Source: Candidatus Makaraimicrobium thalassicum (GTDB lineage Bacteria; Omnitrophota; Gorgyraeia; Tantalellales; Tantalellaceae). From it: DNA of 64,000 nt. Position numbers and translations under genes: made by a program. Below the pieces are notes generated by a model that saw only the letters and a list, made by a program, of their open reading frames with translations, made no database searches and was not told the origin of the DNA. The stretch is taken from assembly GCA_003644505.1 (NCBI GenBank), contig QNCM01000004.1, positions 1 to 64,000 on the forward strand. The letters run 5' to 3'. Shown here in pieces: positions 16,992 through 25,147 of the stretch (position 1 is its first letter; each line of letters begins with the position of its first letter).

Positions 16992-17780
16992 GTGGCAAGA
17001 AGGAGAACTTCGAGAAAGAGAAAGCGTGTGGCCGCATTTCTGTCCGGAAAGGCATTTTCAGTCAAGCTGGCCCTGATTTTTCTTGTTTGTGCGGTCGTAT
17101 CCGCGGCTCTTGTTTTCAGTTTCCGCTGTTTTTTTCTTAACAGCCCGCTTTTTACGATAAAAGGCCTCGTTATCAACAGGGACAGGGGTTATGCCTTCCG
17201 GGAGGGAGAGAAAAAACTGAAGAAGATCTATGTGGGGCGGAACATATTTACCGTTGATCTGAGGCAGGCACAACGGTTCATTAAAAACGAGTTTCCGGAG
17301 ATAGAAAAAGCCGAAGTGAGAAGGAACCTGCCCGACAGGATGGAGATCGATATTATCCGCAGGAAGCCTGTGGCCGTGATCGATGCCGGCGGAGGTATTG
17401 CGATAGACAGGGAAGGAGTGGTCCTTAGTATCGGAAAGAGCACGGGGAGCCTGGTGAAGATAAAGGGGATCAGTTTTTTTCTTAACATGCCCTCAAAGGG
17501 GGGGAGAATAAGGGACAGGAGTGTGGCCAGGGCACTGGCGCTGGTTGCAGGAATATCCAAAAGGATGCATGAAAACAAAAAGGATATAGAATACATCGAT
17601 ATTTCGGACCGGAACAACATCCTGCTGGGTATTTGCGGTGTAACGGTCAAGATGGGCGGGGGTGATTTCCCCGGGAAGATCAATATCCTCAAAGAAATAT
17701 TGGAGGATCCTGATATAAAGACGGAAGACATAAATTATATAGACCTCAGGTTCGAGGACGCGGTTATTTCTTTAAAGTGA
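16992..17780 (+). CDS. ftsQ: cell division protein FtsQ
   Basis: Bitopic membrane protein, 262 residues, linking early and late division proteins. GTG at 16992 with AAGGAGAT upstream. A basic cytoplasmic N-terminus (ARRRTSRKRKRVA) is followed by one membrane helix (ALIFLVCAVVSAALVFSF) and a periplasmic POTRA domain (LFTIKGLVI through VEIDIIRRKPVAVID-like segment). The position between ddl and ftsA is canonical. FtsQ also occurs in lineages that divide without FtsZ. Confidence 0.9.
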   Translation: MARRRTSRKRKRVAAFLSGKAFSVKLALIFLVCAVVSAALVFSFRCFFLNSPLFTIKGLVINRDRGYAFREGEKKLKKIYVGRNIFTVDLRQAQRFIKNEFPEIEKAEVRRNLPDRMEIDIIRRKPVAVIDAGGGIAIDREGVVLSIGKSTGSLVKIKGISFFLNMPSKGGRIRDRSVARALALVAGISKRMHENKKDIEYIDISDRNNILLGICGVTVKMGGGDFPGKINILKEILEDPDIKTEDINYIDLRFEDAVISLK

Positions 17781-17796
17781 CAAAGGAAGGAGTCGG

Positions 17797-18849
17797 ATGA
17801 GCCGGTATTTTGCCGCTCTGGATGCGGGATGTCACGGTATTACAGCCATTGCTGCGCGGTGGAACAACAAAGGAAATTATACATTGGAGGGTTTTTGCCG
17901 TGCCGGGGCAGGGGGGCTGCATAAAGGGATGGTTACGGATGCTGCCATGGCTACCAGCTCCATCGCCGAAGTCTTGAACAAATTGCAGGATAGGACAGGC
18001 AAGAGAATCCAGGATGTATATGCGGGAATAAGCTCCACTTCAATAAGCGTCACCTCTTCTTTCGGGGTGTTACTGCTTTCTAAATACGGGAGGGAGGTTT
18101 CCGCGGGAGACATAAAAAAGTGTGTGCAGATCGGTTCGGCCGTAAAAATGACGCTTGACAGAGAGCCATTGCACAGAATCGTACGCGGATTTTCCCTGGA
18201 CGGGGAAAAGGAGATAAAGAACCCGCTGAACCTGGAAGGGGTGAAGCTGGGGGTTAACGTGAATATTCTCACAGTTAATTCATCGGCATTGCACAATATG
18301 TCGAAGTGTATTTCCCATGCGGGATTCATTCCCGCGGGGTTTGTATGTGCGGGTCTTGCGTCCGCATACAGGGTCTTGTCCGAGAAAGACAAAGAGACCG
18401 GTGCCGCCCTGCTGGACATATGCGGGGATCTGACGGAAGTCATGGTTTTTCAGCGCGGAACACTGAGTAACTGCAAGGTCTTTTCAGCAGGAATGGATGA
18501 TATCCTGTCGGAAGACGGCAGTATTGATACGGCCGGTCTGGCCAAGCTGATCCCCCGGATCGTTTCATTGCCGGGATGGGAGAAAGTCCGTAAGGCCGTG
18601 GTGATCGGTGAAGGGGCCTTTATTGATAATCTGGCCGAGTCATTGGGGAAATCATTCGCCTTTCCGGTCACATCCGGGACATGTATCGTAAGGGTGTTCG
18701 AGAATCTGCCCCCGGAGAGGGCAGGGTATATCGGCAGCCTGGGGATCCTGGATTACCTTCAGGAAGAAAAGCGGAAACAGTGCCCCGGGGGCAATATCAT
18801 AAAAAGGGGTTTTAACAGGGCGCTGGGATTTATTGACAAGTATTTTTAG
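17797..18849 (+). CDS. ftsA: divergent FtsA lacking most of subdomain 2B
   Basis: Actin-fold protein, 350 residues against about 410-420 in typical FtsA. Subdomain 1C is present (VYAGISSTSISVTSSFG through KNPLNLEGVKLGVNV), and the C-terminus ends in an amphipathic helix IIKRGFNRALGFIDKYF that would bind membrane. The phosphate loops are degenerate: LDAGCHGITAIAA in place of LDIGSSKVCAL-like, LLDICGDLTEVMVF in place of VDIGGGTTDI, and VVIGEGAFI in place of VLTGGGALL. Between AGMDDILSED and KAVVIGEG only about 35 residues remain where roughly 85 are usual, which removes most of subdomain 2B, the FtsZ-tail binding region in known FtsA structures. ATP binding may be weak. ftsZ is not downstream. 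Confidence 0.85.
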   Translation: MSRYFAALDAGCHGITAIAARWNNKGNYTLEGFCRAGAGGLHKGMVTDAAMATSSIAEVLNKLQDRTGKRIQDVYAGISSTSISVTSSFGVLLLSKYGREVSAGDIKKCVQIGSAVKMTLDREPLHRIVRGFSLDGEKEIKNPLNLEGVKLGVNVNILTVNSSALHNMSKCISHAGFIPAGFVCAGLASAYRVLSEKDKETGAALLDICGDLTEVMVFQRGTLSNCKVFSAGMDDILSEDGSIDTAGLAKLIPRIVSLPGWEKVRKAVVIGEGAFIDNLAESLGKSFAFPVTSGTCIVRVFENLPPERAGYIGSLGILDYLQEEKRKQCPGGNIIKRGFNRALGFIDKYF

Positions 18850-18861
18850 AGACACCTGCGT

Positions 18862-19031
18862 CTGGTCAGGCTGTTTAGCCCACTCCTACCAGGGGGAGTC
18901 CGATTTGCTCCAGCGGCAAATCGGACTCCGCGATTGCCGCGCAACCCTTGACATTTTTTCAAAATGTCAAGGGACCAAGCTTGCCCGGCAATCAAGGCCT
19001 CTGTACGGAGTGTGCTAAACAGCCTGACCAG
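18862..19031 (+). repeat. three-arm inverted repeat element D at the expected ftsZ site
   Basis: Begins 12 bases after the ftsA stop, in a 326-base gap with no gene. Terminal repeats of 25 bp (18862-18886 and 19007-19031, starting CTGGTCAGGCTGTTTAGC) match at 24 of 25 positions. Arm 1: perfect 14-bp stem (18895-18908 / 18916-18929, loop TCCAGCG). Arm 2: outer stem GATTGCCG / CGGCAATC (18932-18939 / 18986-18993) holding a perfect 13-bp hairpin (18945-18957 / 18961-18973, loop TTC). The right flank TATAACAATACTTTGT matches the flank of element E. Confidence 0.88.
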
Positions 19032-19117
19032 CTACCAGTATCCTTTCTTTTTATAACAATACTTTGTATATCCATTCGCACTCCCGGAGTGTGAACAGGG
19101 GGTAAACTTTGCGAGTA

Positions 19118-19146
19118 TTGACATCGGGTGTGAATTATGATACTTT
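19118..19146 (+). promoter_or_regulatory. probable promoter of proC
   Basis: A perfect TTGACA at 19118-19123 is followed after 17 bases by TACTTT (19141-19146); GATACT with a 15-base spacer is an alternative -10. It lies behind element D, so the proC group is probably transcribed separately from the dcw genes. Confidence 0.45.
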
Positions 19147-19175
19147 TAACCGTCAATAACAGGGAGAAATAGGTC

Positions 19176-19976
19176 ATGAAAGGATTGACAGCAGGTATTA
19201 TAGGCTGCGGTAATATGGGCGGCGCTATTGCGCGGGGTATGGTCAAAAAAGGTATCGCACCTCCACGTTCTATTCTGTTGAATGATAAAGATGAGACAAA
19301 GGCGGCTCGCTTGGCGGAAGAAACAGGATGTACCCGGGAGGAATTGCTCTCCCTGGTGCGCGCTTCTGATCTCCTGGTGATAGCGGTCAAACCTCAGGAT
19401 TTTGAGGGTCTTTTCGGGGATATTTCCGGGGATATCAAGGGACAGACAATAATATCCGTGATGGCGGGGGTCAGGATAAGTGCCATTACGGCGAGACTCG
19501 GCAGGGATGTCCCCGTGGTCAGGGCCATGCCCAACATGGCGGCACTTGTCGCCGAGAGCATAACCTGTATTTCATGCAACAATATGGTTAAAGTGACCGG
19601 AGAGATAAAGGATATATTCGCCGGGATCGGCAAGGTCCTGGAAGTCGACGAGAGTTTTCTGGACGGCGTGACCGCTCTCTCCGGCAGCGGGCCCGCGTAT
19701 CTTTTTTATCTGGCGGAGGCGATGATAGATGCCGGGGTAGAGATGGGATTTGAGGGAGATACGGTAAAGGAGCTGGTCGTCCAGACCCTGTACGGTTCTG
19801 CCGCGTTGATGCGGGATGCGGAAAGCCTTCCCGCGGAACTGATCAGGAAAGTAGCTTCCAAAGGCGGGACCACAGAAGCCGCATTAGCGGTTTTTGATGA
19901 AAAAGGCATGAAGTCCGTCATAAAGACCGCTATTGCAGAGGCAAAGAAGCGGTCTGAGGAATTATCACGGGGGTAA
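19176..19976 (+). CDS. proC: pyrroline-5-carboxylate reductase
   Basis: NADPH-dependent last step of proline synthesis. The N-terminal Rossmann motif is GIIGCGNMGGAIARGM; the substrate/dimer domain contains VRAMPNMAA, the signature ALSGSGPAYLFYLAEA and a GGTTEAAL end motif. 266 residues, complete. GGGAGAA precedes the ATG. With proB and proA at 62166-64000 the window covers the whole glutamate-to-proline pathway. In many bacteria proC and yggT follow ftsZ, pgeF and yggS; here those three are absent from the locus. Confidence 0.95.
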   Translation: MKGLTAGIIGCGNMGGAIARGMVKKGIAPPRSILLNDKDETKAARLAEETGCTREELLSLVRASDLLVIAVKPQDFEGLFGDISGDIKGQTIISVMAGVRISAITARLGRDVPVVRAMPNMAALVAESITCISCNNMVKVTGEIKDIFAGIGKVLEVDESFLDGVTALSGSGPAYLFYLAEAMIDAGVEMGFEGDTVKELVVQTLYGSAALMRDAESLPAELIRKVASKGGTTEAALAVFDEKGMKSVIKTAIAEAKKRSEELSRG

Positions 19977-19980
19977 AAGG

Positions 19981-20277
19981 ATGTTCATTCTCGGGGAACT
20001 GTTCCGGAGTCTTGCGTTGCTGGTTTCTCTTGTTTTTAATATTTTATATTTTGTCCTGGTGATCAGGATCATTCTTTCGTGGGTTAACGCTGATCCGTAT
20101 AATGAGATAGTTCAGGTTATTTACAGGATTACTGATCCTATCCTGGCGCCGTTCCGCAGACTTCCGCTGCAGATAGGAGCTATGGATTTTTCGCCCATCG
20201 TCGCGTTTCTGGTATTAAGCGTGCTGAAAAATTTCATGGTCAATATTCTTTATCATATCGCGTACCGGCTGGGATAA
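19981..20277 (+). CDS. yggT: YggT family membrane protein
   Basis: A 98-residue protein with two membrane segments (about residues 8-32 and 70-92) and the loop ILSWVNADPYNEIVQVIYRITDPILAPFRR that is characteristic of YggT/YlmG. YlmG-type proteins are associated with division or organelle nucleoid distribution in other organisms, but their exact job is unclear. It starts five bases after proC; its stop shares a base with the next gene (TAATG). Confidence 0.9.
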   Translation: MFILGELFRSLALLVSLVFNILYFVLVIRIILSWVNADPYNEIVQVIYRITDPILAPFRRLPLQIGAMDFSPIVAFLVLSVLKNFMVNILYHIAYRLG

Positions 20278-20504
20278 TGGTGTTGCGACTGGAGGTAAAG
20301 GTTTTTCCGAGATCGTCGCGCGAACGGCTTGTCAAAAAAGACGGCCGGATAAAGGCTTATGTCAATGCAGCGCCTGAAAAGGGTAAGGCCAATAAGGCTC
20401 TGATAGACCTCATCGCGAAAGAGTACGGCGTGAAAAAAAAAGGCGTAACGATAATCGCGGGTTTTGCCTGCAGGAACAAAGTCGTGGAGGTGCTGAAACA
20501 ATGA
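20277..20504 (+). CDS. yggU: DUF167 / YggU family protein
   Basis: A 75-residue protein with the YggU signature: LEVKVFPRSSRERLV, then AYVNAAPEKGKANKALIDLIAKE and a closing VTIIAGFACRNKVVEV. The family is widespread, small and of unproven function. It overlaps yggT by one base and mtnP by four, so it is part of one transcript. The yggT-yggU pairing is common in bacteria. Confidence 0.88.
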   Translation: MVLRLEVKVFPRSSRERLVKKDGRIKAYVNAAPEKGKANKALIDLIAKEYGVKKKGVTIIAGFACRNKVVEVLKQ

Positions 20505-21364
20505 GCAGGACAGGTATAATAGGAGGAAGCGCGCTTTACAATATCGAGGAGCTTGAGGTTATTGACCGGAAGCGCGTATCGACGCCGTTTGGCGACCCTT
20601 CGGATGAGTTTGTCATAGGGACCCTTGCGGGAAAAGAGGTGGTTTTTTTGCCGAGGCACGGCCGCGGCCATAATCTTCTTCCGACGGAAATAAATTTCAA
20701 GGCAAATATCTACGCCTTTAAGGTCCTTGGCGTTGAACGCCTTATTTCTGTGGCCGCGGTAGGCAGTCTCAAAGAGGAGATATGTCCGATGGATGTTCTC
20801 CTTGTCGACCAGTTTATCGACCGGACGAACCAGGCCAGACCCACTACGTTTTTCGGGGACGGTATCGTTGCCCACATACCGTTCGCGGAACCGGTTTGTC
20901 CGGAATTGAGGGAGGCAATCTACACGAGCAACCGCGGGCTTGACCTTAAGATCCATGACGGCGGAACATACGTTAATATGGAAGGTCCGGCTTTTTCGAC
21001 AAAAGCCGAATCCTATCTTTATAAGAGCTGGGGAATTGATGTTATAGGCATGACGAGTATGCCGGAGGCGCGTCTGGCCCGTGAGGCTGGTATCTGCTAC
21101 GCGACCATGGCGATGATAACCGATTATGACTGCTGGTATCTGGGGCCGGAAGTGGATACCGTTTCCGTCGAAATGATCACCGAGAACCTCAACAAGAACA
21201 TGGAAACCGCCAAGTTGATGTTGCGTAATACTGTTGCGAATATGCCGGAGAGGCGGTCATGCGCCTGCGGGGGGACATTACGCGGTGCGATCGTTACCAG
21301 AAAAGAGGCTGTTCCGCAGGAGACACTTGAAAAACTGAAGCCGATCATTGACGGGTTCATATGA
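20501..21364 (+). CDS. mtnP: S-methyl-5'-thioadenosine phosphorylase
   Basis: PNP/MTAP family enzyme that splits methylthioadenosine to adenine and methylthioribose-1-phosphate in methionine salvage. Visible: GIIGGSALYNIEEL, the phosphate-binding FLPRHGRGHNLLPTEINF-type segment, YVNMEGPAFSTKAES and the base-recognition part GMTSMPEARLAREAGICY, then AMITDYDCW. 287 residues. The MTA-type sequence (EARLAREA, DYDCW) favours MTA over inosine, though substrate choice cannot be proven from sequence. Confidence 0.9.
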   Translation: MSRTGIIGGSALYNIEELEVIDRKRVSTPFGDPSDEFVIGTLAGKEVVFLPRHGRGHNLLPTEINFKANIYAFKVLGVERLISVAAVGSLKEEICPMDVLLVDQFIDRTNQARPTTFFGDGIVAHIPFAEPVCPELREAIYTSNRGLDLKIHDGGTYVNMEGPAFSTKAESYLYKSWGIDVIGMTSMPEARLAREAGICYATMAMITDYDCWYLGPEVDTVSVEMITENLNKNMETAKLMLRNTVANMPERRSCACGGTLRGAIVTRKEAVPQETLEKLKPIIDGFI

Positions 21365-21385
21365 TGGTGGAGCGAGATACAAAAA

Positions 21386-24208
21386 ATGGTACAGAAGAAA
21401 GAGAAAACAGGATATAAGGATACGCTTAACCTGCCGCGAACGACGTTTCCCATGAAAGCCGGGTTGCCGCAGAGAGAACCTGAGCTCCTCAAGAGATGGC
21501 AACAGGAAGACATCTATGCCGGGATCATCGACAAACGGAAAGATTCGGAAAGGGTATTCATCCTGCACGACGGCCCGCCGTATGCCAACGGGCACATTCA
21601 TATGGGGCATGTCCTTAACAAGATGCTCAAGGATATATGCGTCAAATACTTTACCATGAAGGGTTTTCTGTCCCCGTTTGTCCCCGGCTGGGACTGTCAC
21701 GGGCTGCCTGTGGAACATCAGCTTTTCAAGGAGCTGGACATCACCAAGGACGATATCGATCGGGTTGCTTTTCGAAAAAAGGCACACGATTACGCCATGA
21801 AATACGTAAGGATACAGTCCGGAGAGTTCGAGAGGCTGGGCATATTCGGAGACTGGAAAAATCCGTATCTGACGCTTGCCAGGGACTACGAGGCGGATAT
21901 ACTTTCCGCGTTAGCGGACCTCTACGAAAAAGGATATATTTACAAGGATCTTAAACCCGTCAACTGGTGCAGGACCTGCGAAACAGCCCTGGCAGAAGCT
22001 GAAGTTGAGTATGAAGACAAAGTTTCGTTTTCCATATACGTGAAGTTCGAAGCGGATCCGGAGGATGCCCGGGGAGCGAAGACGTTTTTCGTTATATGGA
22101 CCACCACTCCCTGGACGCTTATGGCAAATGTCGCGATCGCGCTGCACCCCCGGTTTATGTATTCTTTTGTCGCGGCCGGTGATGAGGTATGGATCATGGC
22201 ATCGGATCTGGTCCCGGCCCTTGCGGGAAAGTTCGGAGTGAAGGATTACCGGGTTATAGAGGAACTTACGGGCCAGGAAACGGCGGAACGGATCAAAAAA
22301 GCGAGACATCCGTTCATTGACCGGAAAGCCCTGATAGTGCTGGCGGATTATGTCACAAAGGAAGAAGGCACCGGTTGCGTGCATACCGCGCCGGGCCACG
22401 GGCAGGAAGATTATCTTACCGGGAAAAAATACGGCCTTCCCGTTATTATGCCGGTTGAGGGCACCGGAAAGTTCAGCGCTGAAGCGGGTGAGTTCGCCGG
22501 GCAGGATGTTTTCGAGGCCAACAGCGCGATAATCGAAAAGATACGCGCGGAAGGGGTACTCATCATGTCCGAAGAGATCACGCATTCTTATCCCCACTGC
22601 TGGCGGTGCAAGGAACCCATTATATTCCGCGCTACCGAACAATGGTTCATGAACATAGATCACCTTGACCTGCGCAAGAGGATGGTGCGGACCATAGAGG
22701 AAGAGGTTGAATGGATACCGGCGGTAGGGCAAGAACGCATAGATTCCATGGTCAGGATGCGGCCGGACTGGTGTCTTTCCCGGCAGCGGTACTGGGGAGT
22801 GCCGATACCGGCTTTTCAGTGCGTTTCGTGCGGTGAGACGTTTACCAGCGCGGAGATCATCAGGAAAATAGCCGGTCTTACCCGGAAGAAAGGTGCGGAC
22901 GTGTGGTTTGATACGCCTGCCGGCGAAATGATCCCGAAAGATGCAGCCTGCCGAAGATGCGGCGGCACGGATTTCCGCAAAGAGGACGATATACTGGACG
23001 TATGGTTCGATTCCGGGGTCAGCCATAAAGCTGTCCTGGACGCCAGAGAAGAACTGACTTTTCCGGCTGATCTGTATCTCGAGGGCTCTGATCAGCACAG
23101 AGGATGGTTCCAGGCGGCGCTTATTACATCCATGGCCGCAAAAGGACGCGCTCCTTACAGCAGGGTGCTGACGCACGGGTTCGTAGTGGACGGCAAGGGC
23201 AAAAAAATGTCCAAGTCGACAGGGAATGTAATAAGTCCGCAGGATATAATGAGGAAATACGGCGCCGATATCCTGAGATTGTGGGTGGCTTCGAGTGATT
23301 ATAGAGTGGACATAAAAGTTTCTCCGGAGATCCTGGAACGGCTTGCGGATGGTTACAGGAAGATACGGAACACGTTCCGTTTTTTGTTAAGTAATCTGTA
23401 CGATTTTGACGTATCAAAGGACGCCCTCGCGGTCCGGGATTTATCGGAAACCGACAGATGGATGCTGTCCCGGCTTCATGGATTGGTCGAAGAGATGAAT
23501 GGCTATTATGACAGCTGGGAGTTTTATAAAGTGTACCGTGCCGTGTATAATTTTTGTGTTTATGAAGTGAGTGCTTTTTATCTTGACGTTTCAAAGGATG
23601 TGTTGTATGTAATGGCACAGGGTTCCGCTGAAAGGAGGTCGGCGCAGACAGCCGTCTTCCGGGTACTGCATACTTTGGTCCGTATAGTGGCTCCTATTCT
23701 TTCTTTCACCGCGGAAGAGGTCTGGCGGGCCATTGAGTCCGGAGAGAAAGAAGAAAGCGTCCATATGTCGGATTGGCCGGACACCGACGGGGATATGAGC
23801 AACTGGAAAGACGGGGAACTTGACGCGAAATGGCGGAAGATACTGGAGATAAGAGACGGTGTCATGAAGCTTCTTGAGTTAAAACGCGAAGAGGATCTCA
23901 TAGGAAGCCCCTTGGAAGCAGCTATCACGCTCTATTCCGACGACGCGGGGATGTTTGATTTCGTCCGGGAGAATATCGGTCTTTTCCCCGGGCTTTTCAA
24001 GGTTTCGCAGGCGACGGTGGCAGAGGGGCTTGAGCGCGATATGGAAGATGTCCCGAACCTGCCGCTCAAGATCGGGGTAAGACGGGCCCCTGGAGAGAAA
24101 TGCCAGAGATGCTGGAATTTCAGCGAAACCGTCGGGGAAAACAAAGACTTCCCGGATTTATGCAAGCGGTGTTATAATACACTTCTGGAAAGGAGCCGTA
24201 ATGGTTAA
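21386..24208 (+). CDS. ileS: isoleucyl-tRNA synthetase
   Basis: Class I aminoacyl-tRNA synthetase, 940 residues. The ATP motif HIGH appears as HMGH within GHIHMGHVLNKM (about residues 68-79), KMSKS lies near residue 605 in GKKMSKSTGNV, the editing domain has the threonine-rich WTTTPWTL, and WFDSGVSH is present. The C-terminal zinc site has CQRCWNF and CKRCY, so this is the bacterial zinc-containing type. It overlaps the DksA-like gene by eight bases. Confidence 0.97.
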   Translation: MVQKKEKTGYKDTLNLPRTTFPMKAGLPQREPELLKRWQQEDIYAGIIDKRKDSERVFILHDGPPYANGHIHMGHVLNKMLKDICVKYFTMKGFLSPFVPGWDCHGLPVEHQLFKELDITKDDIDRVAFRKKAHDYAMKYVRIQSGEFERLGIFGDWKNPYLTLARDYEADILSALADLYEKGYIYKDLKPVNWCRTCETALAEAEVEYEDKVSFSIYVKFEADPEDARGAKTFFVIWTTTPWTLMANVAIALHPRFMYSFVAAGDEVWIMASDLVPALAGKFGVKDYRVIEELTGQETAERIKKARHPFIDRKALIVLADYVTKEEGTGCVHTAPGHGQEDYLTGKKYGLPVIMPVEGTGKFSAEAGEFAGQDVFEANSAIIEKIRAEGVLIMSEEITHSYPHCWRCKEPIIFRATEQWFMNIDHLDLRKRMVRTIEEEVEWIPAVGQERIDSMVRMRPDWCLSRQRYWGVPIPAFQCVSCGETFTSAEIIRKIAGLTRKKGADVWFDTPAGEMIPKDAACRRCGGTDFRKEDDILDVWFDSGVSHKAVLDAREELTFPADLYLEGSDQHRGWFQAALITSMAAKGRAPYSRVLTHGFVVDGKGKKMSKSTGNVISPQDIMRKYGADILRLWVASSDYRVDIKVSPEILERLADGYRKIRNTFRFLLSNLYDFDVSKDALAVRDLSETDRWMLSRLHGLVEEMNGYYDSWEFYKVYRAVYNFCVYEVSAFYLDVSKDVLYVMAQGSAERRSAQTAVFRVLHTLVRIVAPILSFTAEEVWRAIESGEKEESVHMSDWPDTDGDMSNWKDGELDAKWRKILEIRDGVMKLLELKREEDLIGSPLEAAITLYSDDAGMFDFVRENIGLFPGLFKVSQATVAEGLERDMEDVPNLPLKIGVRRAPGEKCQRCWNFSETVGENKDFPDLCKRCYNTLLERSRNG

Positions 24209-24620
24209 AAAGAGAAGCCCGGGCAAAAAGGATATGCCTTTCACAAAACAGGAATTAAAGACTATAAGGAAAGAGCTGATAGAGAAGAAGGCGCAGATCA
24301 TCCAGGAACTTATAAGTCTCAAAGACGAAGGTTTGAATAAATCGTTCAAGGACGCTTCGGGCGATCTTTCCGGATATTCTTTCCATATGGCGGACATGGC
24401 TACCGATCTTTATGACAGGGAGTTTTCCCTGGGGCTGGCCGAAGCAGAGCGGGAGAGATTGTTCTCCCTGGATGAGGCGCTGAAACGCGTTGACGAAGGC
24501 ACCTACGGCAGCTGCGATTTTTGCGGAGCGCACATTTCGAAACAACGCCTTAAAGCCATGCCACAGGCAGGACATTGTATCAAATGCCAGGAAAAAGAAG
24601 AAAAGTCCGCGGGCAAATAA
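24201..24620 (+). CDS. DksA/TraR-type zinc finger protein
   Basis: 139 residues with an N-terminal coiled coil, an acidic middle and a C-terminal four-cysteine zinc finger (SCDFCGAH and HCIKCQE). This is the DksA/TraR/YocK/YteA layout; DksA proteins bind the RNA polymerase secondary channel and tune rRNA promoters with ppGpp. The coiled-coil tip DxxDxA of true DksA is not clearly seen (MADMATD is near), so a specific DksA function is not claimed. GGAAAGGAG precedes the ATG. The position between ileS and lspA recurs in many bacteria. Confidence 0.82.
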   Translation: MVKKRSPGKKDMPFTKQELKTIRKELIEKKAQIIQELISLKDEGLNKSFKDASGDLSGYSFHMADMATDLYDREFSLGLAEAERERLFSLDEALKRVDEGTYGSCDFCGAHISKQRLKAMPQAGHCIKCQEKEEKSAGK

Positions 24621-25105
24621 GATTGTATTGTTTTATAATTTTTCTTATTTACTCCTTGGATCAGCTGTCCAAATTCTGTGTAGGGAAGGTTCTCCTCTCG
24701 CGCCTTGACGTACCGGTGATCAAGAATTTTTTCCATATAAGGCTTGTACATAATACCGGCGCGGCTTTCGGGCTGTTCGGAAAACATCCTTACCTGTTCG
24801 TTATTATCGCTGTGCTGGCGTTAATCCTTATCAGTTATTTTTTAATACGCAGATCACACATATTGAACGTTGGGGAAAGGATCGCCCTTTGTTTCATGAT
24901 GGGCGGCACGCTGGGGAATCTTACAGACAGGATACGCTTCGGGTATGTGATAGATTTTATCGATTTTCGGATATGGCCGGTGTTTAATCTCGCCGACAGT
25001 TTTATCAGTATCGGGGCCGTTACGCTTGGATGCTCGCTGCTTGCCGGCATTAGAGCGCAAAAACAGTCGCCCGATTCCGATGCGGGATCGGAATTACACA
25101 TCTGA
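24584..25105 (+). CDS. lspA: lipoprotein signal peptidase LspA
   Basis: Aspartic protease of the inner membrane that cleaves prolipoproteins after lipidation. Four membrane segments; LDQLSKF early, VHNTGAAFGLF in the middle, GGTLGNLTDRIRFGYVIDFIDF with a catalytic aspartate and FNLADSFISIG with the other. The ATG at 24584 overlaps the previous gene by 37 bases; TTG at 24623 would start directly before the first helix. The last nine codons are encoded by a palindromic repeat (25072-25114) that also occurs upstream of rplU. Confidence 0.92.
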   Translation: MPGKRRKVRGQIRLYCFIIFLIYSLDQLSKFCVGKVLLSRLDVPVIKNFFHIRLVHNTGAAFGLFGKHPYLFVIIAVLALILISYFLIRRSHILNVGERIALCFMMGGTLGNLTDRIRFGYVIDFIDFRIWPVFNLADSFISIGAVTLGCSLLAGIRAQKQSPDSDAGSELHI

Positions 25106-25114
25106 CCCAGTCTG
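25072..25114 (+). repeat. palindromic repeat copy 1 (lspA 3-prime end)
   Basis: ATTCCGAT / ATCGGAAT stem (25074-25081 / 25087-25094) with a GCGGG loop, followed by a tail ending CCCAGTCTG. Bases 25077-25114 match 60487-60524 at 34 of 38 positions. It straddles the stop codon of lspA, so the lspA C-terminus is encoded by the repeat. Confidence 0.75.
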
Positions 25115-25147
25115 TTGGTGTGTGACCGGGGTAAAGATGGAGAATGA

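Noticed and set aside
9269-19031. Three-arm elements as integron attC sites
   Set aside because: The folded shape and the GTTTAGC / GCTAAAC pair recall attC, but the ends do not fit the RYYYAAC / GTTRRRY rule, there is no cassette array and no integrase in the window.
21911-23176. Long open frame of 421 codons on the minus strand
   Set aside because: Lies wholly opposite ileS, whose HIGH and KMSKS motifs and zinc site are unambiguous. The minus-strand product has no recognisable family and no ribosome site; it is a mirror of codon use in ileS.
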